Shown here in pieces: positions 5,819-11,376 of a stretch of 12,794 bases of DNA. Origin of the DNA: an uncultured Acidimicrobiia bacterium (GTDB taxonomy: Bacteria > Actinomycetota > Acidimicrobiia > Spongiisociales > Spongiisociaceae); assembly GCA_937900165.1 (NCBI GenBank), contig CALCCX010000091.1, positions 1 through 12,794 of the forward strand, written 5' to 3'. The translations under genes and the position numbers were made by a program. Every line of letters starts with the position of its first letter. Position 1 is the stretch's first letter. Below the pieces are notes generated by a model, which worked only from the letters and a program-made list of their open reading frames with translations, did not search any database and was not told where the DNA came from.

Positions 5819-6760
5819 TCAGTTGACCCTGTTCGCGGAGACCTCACCACGTAATTCTTCGATGACCGCGGCCGCGACGTCTGTGCCTGCCTTGTCCTGA
5901 GCCTCGGCCGTCGATGCTCCCAGATGGGGAGTCAGGACAACTTGTGTCAGACCGAAAAGTCGGCTTTCGGTGAGCGGCTCGCTCTCATACACGTCTAGAC
6001 CCGCTCCCCCGACCTGCCCGGACTCGATCGCATCCGCCAATGCTTCCTCGTCAACTATGCCGCCTCGGCTGGCGTTGATGATTCGCACACCTGGTTTCAT
6101 GATTGCGAAGGCCTCCGCCCCCAACATTCCCGCCGTCTCGGTAGTGCGTGGCAGATGCACCGTGATGAAGTCGGCGACGGCATACAGATCCTCGAGAGCT
6201 TCCACCGGCGCCATCCCTCGCGATCGGATGGTTTCCGAGTCGAGATAAGGGTCGAAGCCGACCGGATTCATCCCGAATGCCGCAGCCCGCTGCGCCACCA
6301 GGCTGCCGATCTTGCCGGCACCTATCACTCCGATCGTCTTGCCGTACAACTCGGTTCCTACGAAGCGGGCCCTGTCCCAGACCCCGCTTCTGGTCAATGA
6401 GTCTGCCGTTGCGATATGGCGAGCCTGGGCGAGAATCAAGGCCATGGCCAGTTCCGCTGCCGAAATGATATTCGCAGTTGGAGCGTTGACGACCACCACC
6501 CCTCTTTGTGCCGCTGCCTCCAGGTCGACATTGTCGACTCCGATTCCTGCTCTTCCGACGACTGACAACCGTGGTGACACGCTGAGCATCTCTGCATCGA
6601 CACTCGTGGCGGACCGCACAACCAAGGCGTCCGCTTCCCCCACCCTGGCCAATAGATCTTTTCTGTCGACGTCGATCGCGATGTCCACCTCTCCGTGTTC
6701 GGCGAGCATCGATATCCCGGTCTCAGCGAGCTTTTCTGCAACAACGATTCGGTAAGTCAT
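5819..6760 (-). CDS. serA: D-3-phosphoglycerate dehydrogenase, short form
   Basis: NAD-dependent 2-hydroxyacid dehydrogenase family; as SerA it oxidises 3-phosphoglycerate in the first step of serine synthesis. From the ATG at 6760 it has 313 aa. The substrate-binding part holds VVRSATSVD (47-55) and VGRAGIGVDNVDL (68-80). The Rossmann motif is GAGKIG (147-152) with D170 as the NAD-selecting acidic residue. The catalytic triad is R232 (NASRGGIVDE), E261 (YESEP) and H279 (TPHLGAST). The protein ends at about the point where usual actinobacterial SerA (about 530 aa) enters its ASB and ACT domains, so serine feedback through ACT should be absent. No remnant of those domains follows. A 16-residue longer start at 6808 is not family-like. 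No leaderless box or Shine-Dalgarno sequence is clear; TAGGTT (6833-6828) could be a -10 with a leader of about 60 nt. A related dehydrogenase for another hydroxyacid cannot be excluded. Confidence 0.88.
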   Translation of the reverse strand: MTYRIVVAEKLAETGISMLAEHGEVDIAIDVDRKDLLARVGEADALVVRSATSVDAEMLSVSPRLSVVGRAGIGVDNVDLEAAAQRGVVVVNAPTANIISAAELAMALILAQARHIATADSLTRSGVWDRARFVGTELYGKTIGVIGAGKIGSLVAQRAAAFGMNPVGFDPYLDSETIRSRGMAPVEALEDLYAVADFITVHLPRTTETAGMLGAEAFAIMKPGVRIINASRGGIVDEEALADAIESGQVGGAGLDVYESEPLTESRLFGLTQVVLTPHLGASTAEAQDKAGTDVAAAVIEELRGEVSANRVN

Positions 6761-6833
6761 GGGCAACGAGTGTGGTCGGCCTCCGACTCCGATCCAAGCC
6801 GGCACCATGAACCGAAGACGACAGGTGAACCTA

Positions 6834-6863
6834 TTGGGCAGGTGGTGCGAGTGAAGGTATGAA
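6834..6863 (+). promoter_or_regulatory. possible promoter of the repeat-tailed secreted protein
   Basis: TTGGGC (6834-6839) and TATGAA (6858-6863) are 18 nt apart and lie 24 nt before the ATG at 6887. Both are partial consensus matches. A ribosome-binding site, GGGAG (6873-6877), follows with 9-nt spacing, so this gene has a conventional leader unlike ilvE and pgpA. Confidence 0.35.
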
Positions 6864-6886
6864 CGCTTTGCAGGGAGTCCAGAGCC

Positions 6887-7693
6887 ATGGCCAACAATTC
6901 AATCACATTCAAAGTCAGGGCGGGGGCGGCAGCCGCAGTTCTGCTGCTATTGGTAGCCGGAGTAGCCATTGCGAGCGGGGCTACCTCTTCGCAGTCGCTG
7001 TTCGCCGGCGAACAAACGGCCCCATGCCCAACGGACTCAACGATTCCGGGTGCGCCGATCGATGATCCGGAGGTAACCGACCAGACGATCCCCTGCCCAG
7101 ATTTTTCAGATCCGAGCGGAATATCGACGACCACTCCCAACGATGACGACCGTCCAGACGATGGGGCGTCCACGACCCGCCCACCACGGGATTCCGATCC
7201 GACCTCGCCCACCACCAGACCGCCGGGATCTGACGAGGACCGAAACACGGCGAGAGACGGTGAGAACAAGGAAATCAAAGAAGCGCTTGCCATGTACAAG
7301 ACGGCCCTGCAGGATTGGGGACGGTGCCTCAGGGAAGGTGGCTCGTGTGGCGACGCCCCTACGCCGGCCGATTCCGGGATTACGCCAGAGTTCATCGAGA
7401 CCTTGTCCGAGCGAGCCCAACAGGCCGTGTCGAACTTGGTTGCCAAAGCCGAACAACGAATCAATTGCATGGCGGCCCGTGCCGAGGGCGGCGAGAGCAC
7501 TGACTGCGTCCGGCCAGATGGTGAAAAAAACCGCGCCGATCGGGCGGACCGGCCAGAGCGCGACGGCGAACATGAGCACCGCGACCGTGGCGACCGAGGG
7601 GATCGTGGCGACCGAGGGGATCGTGGCGATCGTGGCGATCGTGGCGATCGTGGCGACAGATCCAAGGACCGATCGAGCGGCGGAGACGCCTAA
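6887..7693 (+). CDS. exported low-complexity protein with (DRG)8 tail, unknown function
   Basis: I do not recognise a family for this 268-aa protein. Residues 7-11 are basic (FKVR) and 12-31 are a hydrophobic segment (AGAAAAVLLLLVAGVAIASG), so it is exported or anchored by an N-terminal helix. Residues 43-125 are Pro/Thr/Asp-rich and probably disordered. Residues 125-207 are the only helical, ordered-looking part (KEALAMYKTALQDWGRCLRE and FIETLSERAQQAVSNLVAKA) and carry four of the six cysteines (147, 154, 194, 207; the others are 47 and 70). The tail from 210 is charged and contains eight DRG triplets (233-256). The start has a good ribosome-binding site, and the coding frame is supported by the signal segment. 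The opposite frame, a run of SPR repeats, is a shadow of the same DNA. It is divergent from serA and convergent with tupA. The cysteine-bearing middle part may be a small extracellular helical domain; the tail may bind polyanions or cell wall, but this is speculation. Confidence 0.75.
   Translation: MANNSITFKVRAGAAAAVLLLLVAGVAIASGATSSQSLFAGEQTAPCPTDSTIPGAPIDDPEVTDQTIPCPDFSDPSGISTTTPNDDDRPDDGASTTRPPRDSDPTSPTTRPPGSDEDRNTARDGENKEIKEALAMYKTALQDWGRCLREGGSCGDAPTPADSGITPEFIETLSERAQQAVSNLVAKAEQRINCMAARAEGGESTDCVRPDGEKNRADRADRPERDGEHEHRDRGDRGDRGDRGDRGDRGDRGDRGDRSKDRSSGGDA
7583..7654 (+). repeat. 9-bp in-frame tandem repeat encoding (DRG)8
   Basis: Eight units of GAYCGNGGN, mostly GATCGTGGC with GACCGAGGG interspersed. 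The last four units are identical at the DNA level, pointing to recent slippage or duplication. Because the unit is 9 bp, copy-number change alters tail length without breaking the frame. Confidence 0.95.
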
Positions 7694-7702
7694 AACTCCT
7701 CT

Positions 7703-7758
7703 CTGCGGACTGCGGACTGCGGACTGCGGACTGCGGACTGCGGACTGAGGACTGCGTA
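7703..7758. repeat. 7-bp tandem repeat CTGCGGA (TCCGCAG family)
   Basis: Six perfect CTGCGGA units (7703-7744) are followed by two degenerate ones (CTGAGGA, CTGCGTA). The array begins 9 nt after the stop codon at 7693 and sits between two convergent genes. The unit is not self-complementary, so it is not a terminator stem. I recall similar heptamer arrays scattered through some bacterial genomes, where they are often mistranslated as CGLRTAD or SAVRSPQ peptides. Confidence 0.95.
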
Positions 7759-7780
7759 TCCCTACGCCGGTCTCACGAGC

Positions 7781-8572
7781 TCAGTCGGCTGGTCTATAAA
7801 TGTCATCTTCATCAAAAAGGCTCCGATTGAGCTCCGACAACCCAGCGGGCGCTCCATCGATTAGCCATTTGGCGAAATCGGCAGCGGCAGCGGTGCGGCC
7901 CACCACCAGCGTTACCCGATACGGATTGAGCAGACCTGGGCCGGCTGACACATCAAGGACTTGCAGGTCGAGTTGATCGGCCGCGGCGACGAACGAACCA
8001 CGCTCAGACAGTGTGATTGCCAAACGCTGGTCAGCGACGATGAGGGTCAGACCCATGCCTTGACCCGTCTTTCGATACCACGGCTCACCACCCGGATCGA
8101 TGCCGGCTGCGTTCCAAAGCTCGACTTCTCGCTCGTGGGTCCCAGATCCGTCTCCCCGGCTGACGAACTCCAACTCGCCGGCGGCGATCTCGATCAGAAC
8201 GTCTTCGATCGTTCCCCTCAATCTGTCCTCGAGGGCTGGGGGACCGACTAAAACAAACTCCGAGGTGAAGGCGATTTCGCTAAGTTCGGCGAGACCGTCT
8301 GCCAGGAATGCCTCCTCGAGAGCCGGGGCGTGGGTAACCAGCACATCTGCTGCCCCTCTCCTCCCCAGCTCCAACACCTGCGCGGAAGCCTCACCCACCA
8401 CCGAGACATCTACCCCTGGGTTCGCCGACTCATACTGGTCGGCGAGCGCGTCCATGAGCCCCGAGTCGACAAGGCTGGTACCGGCCGCAACCACAACCCG
8501 CTCACTACCTGGTCCACCGCACGCCACGAGAGCGACCATCGCCGCTACGCCAACGATCCGGATCGACCTCAA
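7781..8572 (-). CDS. tupA: tungstate ABC transporter substrate-binding lipoprotein
   Basis: Periplasmic-type binding protein that captures tungstate (or molybdate) for the TupBC importer; lipid-anchored outside the membrane. It has 263 aa, close to the family's usual size. The signal peptide ends in lipobox LVAC (C18). Family blocks are SLVDSGLMDALADQYE (33-48), ADVLVTHAPALEEAF (75-89), FVLVGP (106-111), FVSRGDGSGTHEREVELW (136-153), WYRKTGQGMGLTL (165-177) and LLNPYRV (214-220). The start is a TTG at 8572 whose last two bases begin the tupC stop (TTGA overlap); an internal ATG at codon 12 would destroy the signal peptide. The oxyanion motif usually written TTTS reads AGTS here (30-33), and the VGTGQA-like segment reads VGEASAQ. 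Specificity may therefore differ from classical TupA. The gene is last in the operon. Confidence 0.92.
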   Translation of the reverse strand: MRSIRIVGVAAMVALVACGGPGSERVVVAAGTSLVDSGLMDALADQYESANPGVDVSVVGEASAQVLELGRRGAADVLVTHAPALEEAFLADGLAELSEIAFTSEFVLVGPPALEDRLRGTIEDVLIEIAAGELEFVSRGDGSGTHEREVELWNAAGIDPGGEPWYRKTGQGMGLTLIVADQRLAITLSERGSFVAAADQLDLQVLDVSAGPGLLNPYRVTLVVGRTAAAADFAKWLIDGAPAGLSELNRSLFDEDDIYRPAD

Positions 8573-9561
8573 TCGCCACCCACTACCCGCACAGCGGTCG
8601 CTTTGACGGAAACGACAACCTCCGCCCCTGACGCCATATCCAAGGCTTCCGCCGCCCCTGGGGTGACAATCGCAACAACGGGGTGTCCAACGTCGATCAC
8701 TACTTCAAGCAGCCGTCCGAGCCGGCGAACGGCTCGGATCCGCCCGGTCCAGCTATTGCGGGCAGAACCAACCCCGCTACCAGATGGCAGAATCGTCACA
8801 GTCTCTCCGCCAAACATGGCACGAGCCGAACTACCAATGGTCGCTTCGCCCAAACCCCAAACCCTGAGATCACCGGCGTCCACAGACACCAGGTTTCCAT
8901 CTACTTCGGCGGCCTCGCCGACCAGTACATTGGCCACGCCGACCACCCCCGCAACGGATTCGTCCACCGGTTGAGCGAAGACGTCGGCCACTGGCCCTCG
9001 CTGGACAATGCGCCCGTCCAACATGACAGCCATCGCGTCACCGAGGATCGCGGCGTCATCTCTGTCGTGAGTCACGATGACGGCGGCCCGGCGCCCAAGT
9101 CTGCGACGAATGATGCCGGCCACCTCGGCTCGATCGCGCAGATCGACCGCCGCCAAAGGCTCGTCAAGCAGCACAATCTCCTCACTCCTCGCAAGGACCC
9201 TGGCAATCGCCACACGTTGGGCTTCGCCCCCGCTGAGTTGCCTCGCCTGCAATCCCAGATCAGTCAATCCGAGTTCTGCAGCGACGGCGCGCGCCAAGAC
9301 CGTACCTTCGGAACTCAACCCAAACTCGAGATTCTCACGCACTGTTCCCCTGAACATCCAAGGCGCTTGTGGCAAGTAGGCGGCGGCCGGAACGGGGGCC
9401 TGCGCGATGATCCCGGCCAGGACCTTGATGAGGGTCGATTTCCCAGCACCGTTCGGTCCGAACAGAACGAGCTTTTCCTGCTCAGCGAGGCGAAAACCCT
9501 CAACATCGACTCTTGGCGCACCTGTCGGATATCGCACATCTAGTTCGAGGAGCGCACTCAC
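8569..9561 (-). CDS. tupC: tungstate/molybdate ABC transporter ATP-binding protein
   Basis: 330-aa cytosolic ATPase that powers oxyanion import with TupB. It has Walker A GPNGAGKST (35-43), Q-loop LPQ (Q65), signature LSGGEAQ (109-115), Walker B IVLLDEP (129-135) and the switch histidine H165. Residues about 205-330 form a C-terminal extension with a TOBE/MOP-type segment from about 270 (WTGRIRAVRRLGRLLEVVIDVG...VVVSVKATAVRVV). In ModC-like ATPases this segment can bind the oxyanion and inhibit transport. The GTG start at 9561 overlaps the tupB stop by 4 nt (GTGA). The frame stays open further upstream, but that part lies inside tupB and is only a shadow. It is coupled to tupA at the other end by a TTGA overlap. 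Sulfate or molybdate ATPases are similar in this domain; the tungstate call rests on TupA and TupB. Confidence 0.94.
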   Translation of the reverse strand: MSALLELDVRYPTGAPRVDVEGFRLAEQEKLVLFGPNGAGKSTLIKVLAGIIAQAPVPAAAYLPQAPWMFRGTVRENLEFGLSSEGTVLARAVAAELGLTDLGLQARQLSGGEAQRVAIARVLARSEEIVLLDEPLAAVDLRDRAEVAGIIRRRLGRRAAVIVTHDRDDAAILGDAMAVMLDGRIVQRGPVADVFAQPVDESVAGVVGVANVLVGEAAEVDGNLVSVDAGDLRVWGLGEATIGSSARAMFGGETVTILPSGSGVGSARNSWTGRIRAVRRLGRLLEVVIDVGHPVVAIVTPGAAEALDMASGAEVVVSVKATAVRVVGGD

Positions 9562-10259
9562 TGTGCCGAGTCCTTGAACTGCAACCAGGTGATTCCGGCG
9601 TTGACGACGAGGGCCATCCCAAGAAGTACGAAACCGAAGGCCAACGCTTGTCCGAACTGTGCCTGGCGGGTTTCTTGCACGATTGCGGTAGTCAGCACTC
9701 GGGTCTCGCCTCGAATGTTGCCTCCCACAATCAGTACGGCGCCAACCTCGGAGATCACTCTTCCAAAAGCTGCCGCCACCGCTCCTCCGACCGCGGGCCA
9801 CACCTCTCGAACCGCAACGGCACCGCGCCTCCACCGCGGCAGGCGAAACGCTGCCAACTGTTCCTTGGCAGCCGGAGGCAGGCCGCCTACCGCGGCCGCG
9901 GTCAGTCCAACTGCGATGGGGATGGCCAGCGTGGCCTGAGCCAGAACCATCGCCGGTGGCGTGAACAGCAATCCCCATGACCCAAACGGACCACCCCGCC
10001 ACAAGAGCAACAACAGAACCAGCCCTGCCAGAACCGGCGGCATACCCATCGCGGTGTTGACGAGGACGGTAATCGAGCGTTTGGCACGGAACTCGCCAAG
10101 ACCAAGGACCGTACCAAGAGGTATGCCAACGAGGACCGCGATTCCTGTCGCTACAAGGGCGATCCAAGAGGTCAACCAGACAACTGCGCCCAGGTCCCCT
10201 CCCAGGCCGCCGGAGAGCGCTTCCAGCGCATCCCGAAGGACTTCTAGGACAAAGCCCAT
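9558..10259 (-). CDS. tupB: tungstate ABC transporter permease
   Basis: Membrane subunit of the importer, 233 aa from the ATG at 10259. It has about five hydrophobic helices near 25-53, 63-87, 96-126, 156-178 and 203-225. TupB-type signatures are NTAMGMPPVLAGLVLLLLLWRGGPFG (68-93), LLFTPPAMVLAQ (97-108), a cytoplasmic EAA-like loop around 130-155 and GRVISEVGAVLIVGGNIRGETRVLTTAIV (166-194). The ATG at 10259 follows the 67-aa gene's stop after a single base (TGAGATG). A longer reading from 10301 would add 14 residues inside that gene. The end overlaps tupC by 4 nt. Confidence 0.94.
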   Translation of the reverse strand: MGFVLEVLRDALEALSGGLGGDLGAVVWLTSWIALVATGIAVLVGIPLGTVLGLGEFRAKRSITVLVNTAMGMPPVLAGLVLLLLLWRGGPFGSWGLLFTPPAMVLAQATLAIPIAVGLTAAAVGGLPPAAKEQLAAFRLPRWRRGAVAVREVWPAVGGAVAAAFGRVISEVGAVLIVGGNIRGETRVLTTAIVQETRQAQFGQALAFGFVLLGMALVVNAGITWLQFKDSAQ

Positions 10260-10260
10260 C

Positions 10261-10464
10261 TCAGGCGCGAATGTTGAAGTACCAGAACCAGGCGGCCGCA
10301 CCGGCTATCGCTGCAAAAAGGGCGAGCTTGAAAACCTTCTTGACCATCCACCAGACGACGAGGGCGGTCGCTCCGAGAGCGATCACCAGCGAAGAATTCT
10401 CGGCGAAAGCGTTGCGAGCGGTCTCTACAGCACCTGACGTTTGAGCAAGAATCGTGTCGAACAT
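10261..10464 (-). CDS. small membrane protein leading the tup operon, unknown function
   Basis: A 67-aa protein with a polar N-terminal 24 residues followed by two hydrophobic stretches (about 25-41 and 46-63). The turn between them is basic (KKVFK), and the end is Trp-rich (AAAWFWYFNIRA). This suggests a two-helix hairpin in the cytoplasmic membrane. No family is recognised. It is probably real because its stop lies one base before the tupB ATG, its composition is clearly that of a membrane protein, and its ATG sits six bases after a TAAGCT box. As the first gene of a coupled four-gene operon, it may assemble with or modulate the TupBC importer; this is inference from position only. A generic small membrane protein sharing the promoter by chance is the alternative. 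Confidence 0.72.
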   Translation of the reverse strand: MFDTILAQTSGAVETARNAFAENSSLVIALGATALVVWWMVKKVFKLALFAAIAGAAAWFWYFNIRA

Positions 10465-10470
10465 GGGTCA

Positions 10471-10476
10471 AGCTTA
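10471..10476 (-). promoter_or_regulatory. -10 box of the tup operon (leaderless start)
   Basis: TAAGCT on the minus strand fits TANNNT and ends exactly six bases before the ATG at 10464, as at ilvE and pgpA. No clear -35 box is found at 16-18 nt, and there is no Shine-Dalgarno sequence. Confidence 0.45.
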
Positions 10477-10509
10477 GAACGATGGCCGTCAGACGAGCGG
10501 ACAGCGAGC

Positions 10510-10698
10510 CTTAGCCTGAATCCACCGCACGGATTGGCTCCTCGCCCGCCTCGCCACTCATCGCAAGGACTTCTCACGCCTGGCCCCTCTCACAGACGGT
10601 GAAAGCGGAACAACCCAGAATCTCACCATCAGCATGCCCCACCGGGCGACTCGCCTCCCCAAGTCTGGATCCAGGCTAAGTGGTGGATCCAGGCTTAG
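10510..10698. repeat. three copies of a 15-bp repeat upstream of the tup operon
   Basis: Two direct copies of TGGATCCAGGCTWAG lie at 10666-10680 and 10684-10698 (period 18). A third copy lies in inverse orientation at 10510-10524 (CTTAGCCTGAATCCA, 14 of 15 identical to the inverse of the first). All are in the 286-bp gap between the HAD gene and the tup operon. The inverse copy is about 34 bp upstream of the proposed -10 box. They could be regulator sites, remnants of a small mobile element, or the arms of a long-range RNA hairpin. Apart from them and the proposed -10 box I see nothing else in 10465-10750. Confidence 0.8.
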
Positions 10699-10750
10699 GA
10701 ACAAGTGGCGTTGCGCAGCCGACTTCTCCCACCAGTTGACTCCGAAACCG

Positions 10751-11374
10751 TCAGTCAGCAAAAACGGCCGCGGTCAGCCTGGGGACGACGATATCTGCGC
10801 CTGAGAGACTTTCAACCGGAAAAAACGACCGGTCGACTGCTATCACCCGCATTCCGGCAGCCCGCGCCGCGGCAATTCCGATTGGTGAGTCCTCCACTGC
10901 CAGGCACTGCTCCGGTGGGACATCGAGTCCGGCCGCCGCAGCCAGGTAGAGATCCGGGGCGGGTTTCGCGTTGGCCACCTCGTCGCCGGCGACCACGAAT
11001 TCGAATCGGTCGGCGAGGCCGGTCGTCCCAAGAGCAATGTCGAGGCGTTCGCGAGGAGAAGAAGACGCCACTGCCAGTCGGGTTCGCCCCTTCAGATGGT
11101 CCAGCACGTCGACGGCATCCTCGAACGACTGAAGGTGGGAATCGAAGAGTCCATACATCTCGGACGAGACTGCTTGCCAAAAATCTTCAAAGATCGGGAG
11201 GTGCCCGGCGTCCAAGGCGGCATGGGTATCCCGCTCAGACAAGCCCGTCAGCTCCTGAATCTGGGCGTCTGATATCTCAACGCCGTGAGGCGCCGCCGCC
11301 CGACGCCAGGCCGTCCATGACAGGGTTTCGGAGTCGACCAGGACCCCGTCGCAATCGAAGATGATGGGTCGCAT
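10751..11374 (-). CDS. HAD-superfamily phosphatase, beta-phosphoglucomutase-like
   Basis: A 207-aa cytosolic hydrolase of HAD subfamily IA. Motif I is FDCDGVLVD with nucleophile D7 and acid/base D9. A helical cap follows at about 15-85, then motif II VASSSP (S104/S105), motif III K137 in NAKPAPD, and motif IV EDSPIG (E161, D162), which binds Mg. The likely activity is dephosphorylation of, or phosphate transfer on, a small sugar phosphate or other metabolite; the substrate cannot be told from sequence. It starts at the ATG at 11374, two bases after the gatB stop (TGAGAATG), so the two genes are coupled. No terminator is obvious after it. The pairing with gatB is probably an operon of convenience. 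Confidence 0.92.
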   Translation of the reverse strand: MRPIIFDCDGVLVDSETLSWTAWRRAAAPHGVEISDAQIQELTGLSERDTHAALDAGHLPIFEDFWQAVSSEMYGLFDSHLQSFEDAVDVLDHLKGRTRLAVASSSPRERLDIALGTTGLADRFEFVVAGDEVANAKPAPDLYLAAAAGLDVPPEQCLAVEDSPIGIAAARAAGMRVIAVDRSFFPVESLSGADIVVPRLTAAVFAD

Positions 11375-11376
11375 TC

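Noticed and set aside
4945..5826. Long plus-strand Arg/His-rich frame across ilvE and pgpA
   Set aside because: It is a shadow frame in GC-rich DNA, overlapping two certain genes on both strands.
6761..6808. 16-residue N-terminal extension of serA
   Set aside because: The family N-terminus begins at MTYRIVVAEKL; the extension has no resemblance to SerA.
6757..7665. 302-aa minus-strand frame with (SPR)n repeats
   Set aside because: It is antisense to the repeat-tailed protein; the periodicity comes from the DRG codons. The plus frame has the ribosome-binding site and the export signal.
7583..7758. CRISPR-like array
   Set aside because: The units are 9 and 7 bp tandem repeats without spacers, and there are no cas genes nearby.
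9562..10167. Upstream extension of the tupC frame by about 200 codons
   Set aside because: It lies inside tupB in another frame and has no domain content. The GTG at 9561 gives a normal N-terminus and a 4-nt overlap.
10558..10761. 67-aa minus-strand frame after the HAD gene (SLDPPLSLDPD)
   Set aside because: It needs a TTG start overlapping the HAD end, has no ribosome-binding site, and its only pattern comes from the intergenic direct repeat.
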